From Lates calcarifer (Eukaryota > Chordata > Actinopteri > Centropomidae): DNA of 64,000 bases. Made by a program: the position numbers and the translations under genes. Positions 25,636 through 39,125 of this stretch are shown piece after piece. The notes below the pieces were generated by a model. That model worked only from the letters and a program-made list of their open reading frames with translations. It ran no database searches and was not told where the DNA came from. Numbering within the stretch: position 1 is the first letter of the stretch; every line of letters begins with the position of its first letter. Where the stretch lies: NCBI RefSeq assembly GCF_001640805.2, contig NC_066838.1, positions 14,622,763 through 14,686,762 on the forward strand, given 5' to 3'.

Positions 25636-28600
25636 CCTTAAGTAGAAACCCTTCAAAGCCCTGTCACACTGGAGAAAAGGTTTAGGGGCAATAACAAGGT
25701 CTATTGAGTTACATCTAATTAGAAGTGCTTAACCACTGATGCAGTCAGATAGCCATCAGATAATGGCCAGATAATGACGAATGACGTCCAGGGTTTGAAT
25801 AAGGCCAAATATTAGCAGACATGCAGCAAAAGAAACTACTGATGGCATCAAAGGTTGTTCTGGGCAACATCTGTGTACAAAACATATTACTTCTCTATTT
25901 AAAAGAAGAGCTCCTCTTTTAGTTCCCCCACATTGTAACAGACTGACATTAAGAACAATCAGCTCACTTCTGCTTTTCTAGAAAGCACTTAAACCAGTAG
26001 ACTCTGAAAAGCTTCAGGGAGCTTAGTGTGTGTGTGTTGTATGTGTGTGTGTGTGCGTGTTTGTGCCCTGCTCCAAAAAAACAGTTTTCATAATTCAGGC
26101 ATTTAGTGCAGTGAAGCAGCTTGTCTCGTGGCGTAACCATGGCGACTGCGCATTTACTAATGGGAGGTTGCCGCTCCATCCAGAAACAAAAGCGTCTGCG
26201 CCCAGCAGGGCAGAAAACGAGCCATGTGCTCAACCAATCGTTGACACGTGTGTATGTGCATGTTGAGCCCCATTATCACTACTCAAATGACAACAAAGGC
26301 AATACTATCTATCAAACACAGATGAGGCTCAGACTATGACTGTGTTAAAGCTTTGTGATTCATTCAGGTTTGTCATATAATTATTCACACACACAGATAT
26401 TACACTTCCTGTCTGAGTGCAATATCCTCACTATGTATTTTCACAGACTCAACAGTGCTACAAAGACTAATAAGTGTTGATCTCAGGAGAAAAACGCTCA
26501 TGACAAAACCTAGCATTTACCATATTGTGCTGTGTGGTGTTAGCTGTTCTCTAGACAGAGGAACATCTGCTTGTCTCTGTTATAAAAATGTGAATATACT
26601 GTTTGTGTCAATCCCAGACATGTAACCTTTTGGGAATGGGAGGAATGTGGAGGCTGTGATATAGATGAGGTGATGCTGTTGCTATTCCTACTGGAAACAA
26701 ATGGAGGCAGTCAAGGGATAAAGATTATTTATTGCGCTGTTCAGTATTATTTAAAGCTTCAGTCGTCATGTTTTGGACACTAAATGGCAGAAGAGCTCCA
26801 AACCAAGCTAACATACAGACAGTCCTGACTTATTATTGCCTAATAAAGTTCTTATAGCATGATCTTGACAAACAATTGCCTTAAGCTAGAATTATGCTTT
26901 TAGCAAGTAAGCAAATGTACACCGGTGTCATACTGACACATTTGCATGTGTGTTTCTTTTACATTTGTTTGGACTGAGGATATAAGGTATGTGGATGTGA
27001 AGAAAATGAAAAAGGTGTCAGTAAAGTGTAAATAAATCACTACATACATGAAACAACAATGAAGGAATTTGGATTGTTCAATGGCTTATACAGTGACTTA
27101 TCTTAGACAGTGACAAGACAGTTAACAACTCATGACAAATTTCTTTTCTAGAAGGTCATTTTATGCCCAAACTCTATGCCCAAAAACAAGAGAAAACTTT
27201 TCAGCAGAATGTTGGATCAACAAATCTGCTTGCTTAATCTGCAGGTTAACACTATGCACAAAGGCGTTTACATCTATCTCCACACAAGTCAAGTCAAATC
27301 CAAGCTCTACACATGTTTCAGACACAAAGCAACATTATCATCCCACCAGGAGTCCTATGTGTCTGGCCTAGTATGTTGGTTTGGCTTCCGCCAGCTCCTG
27401 AGAAGAACATCTGGGTCTTTAGCTTCCTAGATGTTCAGTTTTCTTCACTTGCATTTGGCTAACTTTATTTGCCAAAAGCATTGTTTTAAATAGGCACTAG
27501 GGAGGTAGCATTATCAGAAACAGTTTGCCTGAAAACTGCTGGTTGCTACTACAGGTTGGTGAAAGAGGTGAGACTGAATTGTACAATAAATGGGTCATAA
27601 AATCAAATCAGTGAATTAAAAGAGATAACCTACACTGGACTACACTGGGCTAAACCTTATTACTGTGTAACTTCACACACACGTGCTCAGGGGAATGACC
27701 AGTGCATGGTCCTCCCTTCCTGCTGTTTCCCAGTGAGAGTGACATGTGCGTGAGTGAGAGTGTGGTGGTGGTGGGGGTTGTGGGGAAGAGGTCTGGTTCC
27801 AGATGTAATTGGGACTCCTAAGACAAGCAGAGGCCCGGGCTAAAGAAGCACAGGAAACTGACATAAGGAGTCCTGACTGTGTTATGAGAGTATAGGGCCT
27901 GTGTGTCAGGGAGGTCATGGTACAGTCACTGTAAACCTACCTGCTGTGTGAGTGTGATTCATACCTATACAATATAACTCAAGTGAGTCACAGTGAGACC
28001 CCTGATGAGTCAGGTCCAGCTCATCCATATATGTTTATGACCAAGTTTATATTTGAAGACACTGTTTCCTTTTCCGTGTAACAGAACAAAGAGATGAGTA
28101 CTACATAACCCAAACAAAGAACATGTGTGTGTTACTGATGCATTATGTATGTGGGGAAATCCTATGTATTATATATGCTGGGATGAGATATTGCAGTGTA
28201 CTGTGACCTCTGTATGACAGGGGTAGTGTCTCTATGTATAATGGATGAGGATGTGTAATAAATTATGAGATGAGGGAGAGTAATCCAGCATGGGGCTACC
28301 TCAAGTTGACAGGCTGGATAGAGCAGCAAGATAGGGACAAACAGCAGCACCAGCCTGCCCTCTAGTGGTAAAGGCAATAAGGTCTGACACTGCAGCATGA
28401 TTGAGAGAGAAGTCAATCAACAGAAATGCAATCAACAACAATTGTGATAAGAAATCAATTGCCTAAAGTTTGTTACACTGAAATGCCTGTGTTTCACCAG
28501 TTCCAGCTTGTTACATGTGAGGATTTGCTGCTTTTTTGTGTTTTCTATCATTGCAAACAGATTATCTTTGGGTTTTGGAGAGTCGGTAGGACAGTTAGCT

Positions 28601-30525
28601 AGCATAACATATGTTATTATCTCATTGCAGATATATCAGTATCAGTGTATATGTCAGCTGATAAATGCCACAAAATTGCTTTGGATCACATTAGATTCTA
28701 CACATGTTTATATTATTCCACCCTTGTGTACAAATCTTTGCCTAGTGCAGCTTCAGATAATATAAAGACATTACTTCAGTCACAATTTGATCCAAAGAAG
28801 AAAGAGCAGATAAGAACAGCAGCATTTCCCTTTTTTTGTCTTTGTCTGTTTACAAGTTTGTGAGACTGTTTTGTTTTGCCACCATCTTGTTGTCTATCTT
28901 TCTCAATCTTTTTTCCCTAACCCCGCCAACAAATGTTGCCTTTTGTTTTGCCTCCTCACACAAAGAATAATATAAACCTGTATAACCACTAATTGGAGGC
29001 CATGACCAAACACACAGTAAAGCTACCCCAAACTGTGGTACAACTGATTTCCTGGTGACTGGGAGTACATTTTTGTGGTTACCATGGAGATGTCAAGCTG
29101 TGGCCAGCAGAGGGTTTTTTTGTTGTGTGTGTGTTTTTTTTTTTTAAAGTTTGGTTAGACAAAGTCTGCTGCTTTCACATGCATACACACACACACATAC
29201 ACACACTGCTGAAGTTATGATGAGATAATGTGTTTTTCTTCACTGTGCTTAAAGCTGGTCAGTGAAACACGATGCTGTGTGAGCAACTGAGTTAAAACTG
29301 TTGTGTCATACCTTCTCATATTGGGACAAGAGCTGCAAGTTTTCCAAAACTAACCAAGAAACTCCAGAGAAACACAACTCATTCTTCAACAGACCCTCTA
29401 AACTTGTGCGTTGATGATTCTTCCTGAAGGTAGTCAGACAGTAATGCATTGTCTTGCTGAGTGACTGCGACTCACACAAACAATAGCTACCAGCATGATC
29501 TCTCTTATGACCTGTGCCTCTCATTCAAGGAAAACGACTAACTTTCACAAGGGCACGATGCACAATCTTTTTGGAGTTATCATGTTTGGGGTCATCACAC
29601 CCAGACAGACATGAAATGAAGGTTATAGACAATGACACACTTCCTGTGAACTGCTCAGTTGTTGCTGCCACAGGCAGCTGGAGAGAACCAGCTGTGATGT
29701 GTGAACGGAACAGAAAGTTTGGTAGATGTGATGTGAGAAGTGATACTTTAGCAGATTTACCAATTATAGGAGGGAGAGAAGTTTCAACACCCGGGTAACA
29801 GCCACTACACAACACAGCAAACATGCCAATGGGCATTTCGGAGGCTGAAAAGGCTCTTGTTTTGTTTTCTGATGTGATCTCAGCATCAAACCTTTTGATC
29901 CAAGGAATCCATGGCTACTTTAAAAACAAAACTTATTCTGACCTTGACAGCTCTGACAGATCCCACATTGGCTAGACAGAACAAGTTACCAGTTTTCCAA
30001 AGACATCTGCATTCTAGCTCTGCCAGGGGGCTCCAGTGAGCCAACGCCGCGAGGGGCCCTCCACATGGAAGCCTGCTGGCAAAGCCGACGGGTTCGCAGC
30101 TGAATATGACAGGATGATCTCTGCGAGGGGGCTTGATAATGGTGACATCATTCCTGGACTCTGCCAGAGGGCTGTTTTCTGACTATGGGAGAGCCAGCTG
30201 CATCAGGAGGGCTACAGCTGCCAGTGTCAAGGCAGACACTGGGGCGGGGGGGGGGGGTTTGTGATGCATTACAGAGGGGCTGATAAAGGCTTTGTAGTGC
30301 TGCTAAATCACTAACTGCAGGCCTGACTGCAGCTGTGGGGTTGTAACAGTTGGCAGGTGGCAGGATTCACCTCACAAGCAATGCTAAGATCATTAATGAG
30401 ACACTAGTGCCCTGGTTATTGTAGACTACAGCGCCATGTGGTCATGAAATGTTCTTACTGCTGCTAAGGTGAATGAATCAAAGGTGAAAACACATCACTT
30501 TCAAATACCAAAGAACACAACTCAC

Positions 30526-30852
30526 CCATTCCCCAGATCGTCAATATCATCGTCGTCTTCATCATCCTCGTTTGGGCTCTTCCCGCCGAGGTCGCTGTCG
30601 CTGAGGTAATCTCCCTTCAGCAGGGCCGGATCTGAGTCGTCCAGAGCTTCGATGAGGTGGATACGAGAGGTGTGGCTGATCCGGAGGGGAATGTCTGACG
30701 GGGCGTTGCCCGTGGACGGAGCGTCGCCGGCCTGCAGGCGGGGGCTGGCTTGACCCTGGCGCCACGACAACGGAGAGGACCGGTTCGAAAGACTGGAAAT
30801 GGAGAAGGCAGCAGCTTCGTCGCTGTCATAGCACATGGTCCCCTCCACGCAG
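30526..30852 (-). CDS. nav1: nav1 exon 7
   Basis: This 327-nt exon has acceptor cattccattag and donor AATGG|gtgagt. It starts with one base completing a serine from exon 6, encodes 108 residues, and ends with GG, which joins T of exon 8 to make glycine. Family landmarks are MCYDSDEA near the start, then SSLSNRSSPLSWR, SPRLQAGDAPS and GDYLSDSDLGGK, ending in an acidic run (DEDDDDIDD). Human NAV1 has the same order (TCYDSDD, SSLSNRSSPLSWR, RLQAGDAPS, GYMSDSDLMGK). The fish segment between QAGDAPS and SRIHLIEALDD is shorter than in human. It belongs to the disordered N-terminal half of the protein. Confidence 0.95.
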
Positions 30853-32534
30853 CTAATGGAATGAAAAAGAGGGCATGTTTTAGGATTCTTTAGTGGGTTA
30901 AATAATATATATTCAAAACAAGTTTCCCTAGAGAGTTGAAAAGGACGAGCAAAGACAGGAAGTGAATGTCTGTCTTTAATTTCCTCTTCTTTTTTTTTTA
31001 ACTCAGAAAAGCTTTGGATCTGCTCCCTCAATCCAATCATCTATTCTCCTCTACCCACCCTGCATCCTCGTCTCTCAGAGGGATCCCACTGAGAAAGCCT
31101 TATACTGATTTTAAAAGGGATCCAGGATTAGTTGGTATCTAGGTGCCTGTTTATGTGTGTGCAGCATTTGTATCCCTGCATAAGTAATACGTATGCCTGC
31201 TCTATTTTCATGCTTTTTTCCTGTCAGTAAACATGCCTCTATGTTCTGTGCTCTGTCACTTTTTGTGCGAGTCTACAAGCATCGGCATCACCAACATCAC
31301 AACCACACGTGTTCCCCGTGCTAAAGCAGCACAGCACGTCACTGCTTAGTGCCTGCGCTGAGAATGATGAGAATTAGCATATTAAAAGTTGCTGGCTCTC
31401 AAACTGTGTGACAGTATGTGCGCTTGCCTGCTACATTAACATTAATCTTGTCTGCAGGATACAGAATCAACTTCACAAAAACCGTCAATAGAGACATCTT
31501 CAAATGAAAAGCTTAACCAACTACATAAAACAGGCAGGAGGGAAGCGGAGTGGGGATGAGAGAGAGGATGCTACCTATCTTGTTAGGATGGATTTTCACA
31601 GGGGTTTCTGCTCGTTACACATGCACAGTGTATCAAGGAAAATATGTGTAGACAAAACAATTTGCTTGCTCACCAGTCCATTTGTTTAATTCATGCAAAT
31701 TTCCCGCTCTAAACACTCGTTTTTCACAGGAAATATGACATCTTGTTTGCACAGGAAACTTCTACGAACAGGCTGTAGGGCCTCAAAGCAAAATATGTCC
31801 TCGGGGACAGCGGGGAGTGATTCAAGGTTATTACAGTACGATAAAAGTATGAATGGCAAAGGAAATGTATTCCAGCAGGGAACCATCTGCTGATTTGCTC
31901 TTCATGTAGGGAGCTCCCGCTGAGGGACAGAGAGAGGATACATGGCAGGAGACGCCTGGACAGGCGGACGGAGGGGAAGCTCTCAAGGACAAAAACCTGA
32001 AGACGGATTGGACGCGACCGAAATCAGTCAATGACAGACAGGAAGCAAAGGAAGGGAGAAGACACACACACATACACGCCCACGTACAATTAATCAGAGC
32101 ATTATTGCATGTCTTGTTATGTGTGTGAATGTTGAGTCGTGAGTGTGCATTGGCAGGGTCGGCTTTGAAGTCAGCTTTGAGCTAATCCTGCTTCAGTTCC
32201 GTATTAACCAACGCGCAGGGAGAGTAGAGCAGGCAGAAAATGACAGACTAACGACTTCTGGCCCATCAGGAATACTGATATTGATCTGAGACAGAGAAAC
32301 AGGCAGTTAACCACCACACCCCAACACACTGTTAGCAGTGTCAATAAGAACCTGCCCATCTCAACTGCTGCTCTTCTTTTTTTCTTTTCTTTTCTTTTTT
32401 TTTTTACTAACTATTCCTGGCTTACTTGCTTTGTTTGCCTTTCCTTTTCTCTTGTCTCTACAGATGCTGTCTCGTTTGTGTGTGTGTGTGTGTGTGTGTG
32501 TGGGGTGTGTCATGTGGGTGTATGTGTGGCTGAC
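30853..32534. other. nav1 intron 6
   Basis: A 1.7-kb intron, CA-rich just downstream of the exon 6 donor (transcript sense) and otherwise unremarkable. It includes the (TG)n at 32477-32502 and a T-rich stretch near 32370-32405. Confidence 0.75.
32477..32502. repeat. (TG)n tract 33 bp past the exon 6 donor
   Basis: On the transcript this reads (CA)n and lies 33-58 nt past the last exon 6 base, a usual position for CA-repeat splicing control by hnRNP L. It is followed by more CA-rich sequence. Confidence 0.9.
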
Positions 32535-32637
32535 CTGTGGCTAAGCTGCACCCCTCTCAGGCTGGTCATGGTTTCCTCCAGGTTCTGTCGCAGGTCCAGA
32601 ACATTTTGCACGGTTCTCTTCCTCTGGGACTCCGGGT
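32535..32637 (-). CDS. nav1: nav1 exon 6 (helical DLRQNLEET exon)
   Basis: This 103-nt exon has acceptor cccctgcag and donor CACAG|gtcagc, a rather weak donor. Two starting bases complete aspartate from exon 5 (G plus AC), then 33 codons run PESQRKRTVQNVLDLRQNLE to GVQLSH, and AG carries over. The helical block LDLRQNLEETMTSLRG is nearly invariant in NAV1, NAV2 and NAV3 and probably forms a short coiled coil. The polypyrimidine tract is replaced by alternating UG/CG sequence directly before the acceptor, and a CA array follows the donor, so inclusion may be regulated. Both flanking exons are unambiguous NAV1 and the phases fit. Confidence 0.95.
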
Positions 32638-32648
32638 CTGCAGGGGTG

Positions 32649-32683
32649 CACACACGCACACACACACACGCGCACACGCGCGC

Positions 32684-32732
<49 letters not shown>
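32649..32732. repeat. alternating CA/CG tract before the exon 6 acceptor
   Basis: Alternating purine-pyrimidine sequence with CG steps at 32649-32688, then pure (CA)n at 32689-32732. On the transcript it is a (UG)n tract ending about 12 nt before the acceptor. CG-containing alternating DNA is prone to the Z form. Confidence 0.95.
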
Positions 32733-32736
<4 letters not shown>

Positions 32737-34149
32737 TACAGAAAAGAGATATTTTTAGAGATGAAGTGCCATGTTACATAATTAGAGGATAGAAAAAAAA
32801 ACACTGCCTTCCTCTTCCAACATTTACATTTTTATACTACATATACATTCAAATTCACAATGACTTACAGTAATAGATATGCTATGAAATAATTAGGAAT
32901 TAATCATGGTTGTTTCCTATGTGCTCAAAACTGACAATGCAGACTAACAATCATGTAATATTATGGTAATCATATAATGTTCAGTCTCTGCAACCAATGG
33001 ATTATATCTAATCATCAAAACAAAGCCAGAAACATAAATCTACAACAGGGGAAACAAAATGACAAGACTAGAGACATGACAGAGGTAAGAGTGGCAGTGC
33101 AGCCACAGTTTTTTCTTTTTCCAGATGGTAGTGGAGAAAAAAATAATTAAATATGATGGCAGTCAGATTGGCAAAACAACAGAGGAGTCATTTAAAACCA
33201 TACAGTTCACATTGCTTCTCTGTCTGTCTGGAGCCCTCTTTCCCTCCTCTCTAACCACCCTCAGTCACAATGCCTGCTCATTGCACTCTGCCCCTTTGCC
33301 CCTCCACTGCTCCATGGCAGAATGGCAGAATCACATAAAACCACCAGGGGACACATTAGCATCTCACCCCTTCCTAATATGCTGTAATCTGCTCGGATTG
33401 GGCCACATAGATTCACGCTGGGCCATCTAGCCACACTGCTGTTTCATCATACAAGTGTGTGCATGTGTGTGTGTGCGTGTGTGTATGTGTGTCTTCAAGC
33501 TGCTACCCCCAGGGAGTTGGATGACTGGATGCAATCAAAGACAATAAGATTTTCTAAATCGTCTTGAAACACTTTGAGCTACTACAACACCAAAGCATTT
33601 TAACCACTTATACTGCAGAAACCCAGTGCTCATGCTCAGGAATGTCCTAATATTAAATAGGTTTCAATTTACAGCTTTAATCTCAAAATATGTCAAACTG
33701 TTTCCATTTTTATTGCTGCTCAGTTCATACCCAGCCAGGGGTTAGAACTATGACTCCGATCTCACACTGAGAGCCAAGAAAAATCCACTCACATGAATAA
33801 ACAACCACATTTAGACAGTAAACTAATCAGGACACCTACACTGCGTGACATGACCTTCACCCCTGCTCTCTCTCTTTTACCCTCTGGTGTGTATTTATGT
33901 GTAACTGGGGGGGATGGCGATAAAAGAGTTATGGTGCTAAGATATGGAACAGTCTATTCAGCCCTGAGGTTCAGTTCAATAGACCATTAGATCCATGCCA
34001 GCTGACTCCCAAATGAGCACAGCAAAAGATTTACTATAAACGAGGAACACAATAAGACATAAATATAAATGAGGTAGGTGTATTAAGTAATTCTTGTCAG
34101 CCAGATATACTAATGACATTCCCACCTAACTTGTTTAGTGCTAATTAGC

Positions 34150-34250
34150 AAGGTTAGCATGCAAAACTAACATGGTGAACATGGTAAAAGTTATGCCTGC
34201 TTTGTGTAAGCGTGTTAATGTTGCTATTGTGATGCTGGCATTAGCATGTA
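34150..34250 (-). repeat. dispersed teleost repeat, copy 2, inverted
   Basis: Read on the minus strand this segment gives catgctaatgccagcatcac, then aatagcaacattaacacgct, then ggcataacttttaccatgtt. It aligns by eye with the copy at 20928-21012, in opposite orientation. Strongly diverged. Confidence 0.5.
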
Positions 34251-35108
34251 ACTGTGCCGGAATACAACGTCACAGAATATGTGCTGGAGACTTTCAAATC
34301 TTGTTAAATATTCATAAATTCCCCTTTTGAAAAACTAAAAACTGAAAATGTATTCTGTATCTGGAAAAAAAAACTAACTACGAGCACATATGACCCTGAC
34401 GACACACACATACACACACACACCACATTTGCAACCACCCCTCCTATGAACCAGTCCAGCTGGCTAGTGAGGAGGTGAAGGGGGAGAGACCATTCTAATG
34501 AGCGAGGATGGCAAATCATGAGCTGTCAGAGGTGTCAATCTCAACAACAGCTGCAGACTAACTACAATATTTTCACACACACCGAAAAACACTTAGACCA
34601 GACAGGATTTATGAAGCCTGATTGATTACTCCAAAAGACAATGGCTACACAGACAATTGATTAGGCAACCCTAGGGACAGGGAGCTCAGTGGGAATATAA
34701 TAAAGTCATTGTGATCCAACCTTCTGCCACTAACACTGACATACATGGGCACACACATTCACATGCTGCGAATGTTTCATAACAGAAAAATATATATACA
34801 AAAATAGAAGTTCTTTGCTCTGCAGGAAGTGCTCATGTGAAAGGTACTGGTGCACCGTGTGGAGATTCAAGCTGTAAAGAGACACTTTACTCAGCTTTAA
34901 AATGTTCAGTTTTGGTGATCTAGTCGTACAAAGGTTTAACAGGAACAAAGAACCCACGCAACATGCAAACACAGACACACATCTGACACACACACTCAGG
35001 CACATGCAGGCTTTAATTGGGCGATTTTAATTAGCCTAAATGCGAGCTTTGTTTAACATTGGCGTCAAATTGATTAGATACGGTCTGTGTGATTGTGCAT
35101 GTGCCTGT

Positions 35109-35141
<33 letters not shown>

Positions 35142-38100
35142 AGAGTAAATGTCTGTAAAAGACTTCCTGTCCCGCCTCTGCCCTGGCCCTGGTGGTCCCA
35201 GCTGGCATGGGGAGGGGGTGTTTTGGTGGTGGGGGAATTAGAGATGCAAATATCCCTGTCAGCCCTGGCAGCTCCCCAGGGGGTACAGATGAATTACACT
35301 CTTCTGGTTTAAAACCAGCGTGTGTCTGTAAAAGTGCCCGTGTATACATGTTGGGTCGGAAGCTCCACCTGCCTCTTCTCCATGCACTCGTGAACACGCA
35401 CTCCAGCTCTGAAGAGGCTGTGAAACCAGCTGAGGAGCCTTTCATAATGGCCCACTCAGACTCTCAAAATGAGAGTCAGCAAGTTGGGAGTGAGAGCATT
35501 ATTGTAAGTGCATGCGTGCACTGCACGTGCAGGACAACCTCTGCATCCTAATGCAAGTCTGCTCCCAGTCAACACAGACAAAACAAAACCGACAGAAAGA
35601 GAGACTTCAAAGAGGCCAAAGAACTGGCAAGTTATGGAGGAAAGCAAGAGAGTATTTTATTTTCTTCCTACTACACCACAACAAGATTACAGATGGCAAG
35701 ACTGCATAAATGTACAATAAAGAGAGGCCTTTTTTCTCTTATTGTGTGTTCTTTCTGGTCATAAGACCATTAAACAGAATCACTGGCCTTTGAATCAGCA
35801 GCAATGTGAAGGCGCCTGTGCTTGAATCCTACAACAAAAGTTTGGGCAGAAGTTCACACAGTGCTCGGGACTTATGGTCAAAACAGGACATGCATAAATC
35901 TAAAAACTTACTTATTACTCAGAATTGTCTCATGTGAATGCTGTGGCATGTTGCTGCCTAAGAAAAACTGATATTTTAAATGTTTTTCTTATTGTAAAGA
36001 AAATCCTGTGAAAAGATTACAACCAATACTGTTTTAGTCGAGAATATACTAAAATATCTGTGCACCTCTTTACCAAATGTTACTCACACAGGAGTAAACA
36101 TGTTTGTTGGGCACTAGTTTCAGCTGTGTATTAATAGAAATTTGGAGCACAATTGAGTTATTTCACCATCTACAACCTTCTACAGGATAGTGCATGTAGG
36201 CTTGCTCAAAAGAAAGTGCAGTGCTGATGTTCACCAAAAATGAAGAACTATGCTACCCCAGTGCAACAGTGTGAGTCATTTATGTGTTTTTAATAGTTTT
36301 AGGACAACAGTGGGAGAGAAACGAGCTATATCAGGCTTTGGATACACAGGAAACACTTGCTGGTGGGATAAATGAGCTCTGGTTTTGGTTTTTTGATTCA
36401 ATAAACATAATATGAAATATTAGCAACCTTATCTTTTAAGAGAAGAGGATGTAATAAGAGTGTTGCATGATATGGACGTCTGATGGCTGGCAGAGAGTGA
36501 ATGAAAAATAAGAGAGAGACACTGCTGTCCACTTTGGCTTCCTCTCTTGGTTCACTTGACTCTCCTCTCCATTAGAAAGAAACAAACTCCCCAAAGATGC
36601 ACTAATGGCTCTGTCCTTGCAGGAGTGGTCTGCTGTTGTGGGTGTGTATATATGTGTTTGTGTGGTAATATCATGTCCGTCTTTGACAGTGTGGTTCTGT
36701 GTGGGGACTGTAAATGTGTATTCACGCGTCTTGCTGCACAGGAGCGGTCATCTTCGCCGGCGAGAGCTTCAGTTGTGCAGAATATGAATGAAGGTTTGAG
36801 TAATGGCTCCTGTTTCTATTCTTTCTTTCCTTCCCTCCGGAGTTCATTTGTCCCTGTCCTGCCCACATGTGTGCACATATGTTAGTGTCACTGTAACCCC
36901 CACCTCTGGCTACAGTACCCTTATCACATGATAGATGGGTGTGGTTGAGCATCACTGGTACTACACTGTAAAACGTCTGTACCTCGAGCAATGTGTGTCT
37001 TTAAAATAGTCATACACTTCCAAACTGGCTGTTTGTCTGTTGCAAAGATGATCATTACAGCATTCCTGACAAGTGATGTAAAACAATCACACAAACAGGA
37101 TGTTAGTAAAACCTTTGTGGTTTCTGTTATTGTTTCAGCCTTTACATCATGCAGAATATTTCTTTAGGGCATGGCTGCAAAAATGGAAAGGTGAGGCAAA
37201 GATAGAGAATGTGATAACCCAGATATACACCGGTCACAATGCGTTTATGATCCTACTACAATACCAAGATGGTTCATTATTTCCTATTTCATCTGACATG
37301 ACCATCCAGTCTAATGGTCTCACTCCCTGTCCTCTCTCATTCTCTTTTTGCTGTTCTCTGTCTCCGCTTGGGCCTCCCGTCGCAGCCCTCTGCTGACCTC
37401 AGACAGTTTGCAAAACAGGAAGCATTACAACACAGAGCCCATTCCTGCACATCTGGACAACGCGGACAAACACACGCTAATGCGCCCAAAAATGTGCATC
37501 CACGCACACATACGCGCGCAACACATCACACGCACTAAAGTTCATCCGCTTCACCGGGATGTTGCGACAGGATATTAGAGCCACTGAAGATCGAATCTGA
37601 TATGCGATATGAATGGTTAATGAGTATGTCCTAGCACAATATTGTGTACAAGAAATATGAGCAGTTGTTGGTTAAAATTGCTACAAATGACGCAGCAGTC
37701 CTGACAGACTAGTGTGACAATGTACATGAGTGAGAAAGAGAGGAAATTAAGAGGGGCTGCTGACTGTGTCGAAATCCATTTAAAACTGGAAAACCCTTGC
37801 ACAAGACTAGATTCCACAAGAATGACTGTCTTAGAAACACAGTTTCAGACGTGTGAAAAATAAACTAGATCCAAGATACTCAGAGTAGTATTTACAACAG
37901 TTAAAAACTTCCATCTTCACTCTCTTATCCTCTCAGCCCTGATCTCCTCCCTCCCAAAAACCTGGCTCTCTAGAAGTTGGTCCAAACACAAAAGTACACA
38001 CATAAACACGCTCACCATGCCTCCTTATCTATAGCCCTATCTCCTTAAGGGTCACAGTGCTATCCGCTTTGAGGGAAGATGAGGAAGCTCTAAGTGGCTC

Positions 38101-38890
38101 GAGAGAACTTTACTTCCTCTGAGAAGGAGGTCGAGACCTCAGCCAGTCAACACCAAAGAACATCTCACCTCTAGCCCTCCTGATTAGACTTCAAACCACA
38201 AAGAGGGGTGTGTATGTGTGTGCGTATTCCTCTGTGCCGAGCTGCACTGGATGAGAATAAACATGTGTGAGGGGCTTTGAGAGTGAAGGGGTGAAGGGAG
38301 GCACATTCTAAAACACACACCACATATAAACACACACATGGTATGCAGATGAGGGTGTCACCTCGAGGGAGAACAGTTTGACAGATGTGTGTGTTTGTTT
38401 CTGCGTGTCAAATATGTCAGCTGTATCTCTTGTGTTTCCTCTGTACACTTGAAAACTTTCAGTGTGAATCGAAATCTGAACAAATCTAAATACAGCATGC
38501 ATCACACACACATTCATGCAAGCACACAGCCACACACTTACACATATACTAAAGAAACCCAGCAGCGAGCCAAGGCAGACCATAACGTGTGGCAATGTTG
38601 GGGTGTATTTTCGTTCAAGAGAGTTGCTTCCTGTGGAACTGTATTTTATGATGTGCTTAAACCCAGCTGCAGCATCGCTCTCACATGGCAGACAGTCTGC
38701 CTGCTGTGGGTGAGACGGTAGGACTGATGACAGCCAGTACAGCAAGTGCAAAATGCAACGCAGTGAAGCACATGGACAGAATTAAACAGTCAGAGCAGTT
38801 TGAAACAGATGACTCCTCAACATGATTGTGGAAATCTGACTCTAATGATGCTATTTCATGAGATGCGAACTGTATGTTGTATTGAAATAT

Positions 38891-39125
38891 GTCGATTACT
38901 TTTTAACTGTCTTTAACTTCATGTCAGAATTCCCAAAGCCCAACATGACATCTTAAAATGTCTTGTTTTGTCTGACCAATAGATATTAAGACATTCAGTT
39001 TACAATCTTAAGTCAAGCTGGAACCTGTGGATTTTGACACAAAAAAAGAAACGGTTCATCAGCCAATTCATTTTCTGTTGATGGACTAAACGATCAATCG
39101 AATAACTTTTGTAGTTCTGGCTGAC
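38891..39125 (+). repeat. dispersed teleost repeat, CGATTAATCG-family, copy 1
   Basis: Contains tcccaaagcccaacatgaca, then tcttgttttgtctgacc, a gctggaacc block, and an end with aaacgatcaatcgaataact. I recognise this order from a very common fish interspersed repeat (gctgcaactaacgatta ... cgattaatcg). A second copy lies at 60891-61200 in the same orientation. No coding capacity. Confidence 0.6.

Larger units (their letters stand above)
16721..30525. other. nav1 intron 7, proximal part
   Basis: This is the right part of the 28.8-kb intron. It holds TG/CA arrays (20.45, 21.9, 23.4, 25.4 and 25.6 kb), an AT-rich palindromic tract at 24.14-24.25 kb, a direct duplication at 24.3/24.7 kb, a GAG array at 25.24 kb, a dispersed repeat at 20.93 kb and a G run at 30.24 kb. 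Open frames here are short, overlap on both strands, and show no family resemblance. Confidence 0.55.

Noticed and set aside
29525..29836. 103-codon frame on the minus strand with an overlapping 94-codon frame on the plus strand
   Set aside because: Both frames are open over the same stretch, which suggests chance; no splice sites or known motif.
35790..35835. Possible tRNA B-box-like sequence (gtgcttgaatcctac)
   Set aside because: No A box, no cloverleaf and no SINE tail nearby.
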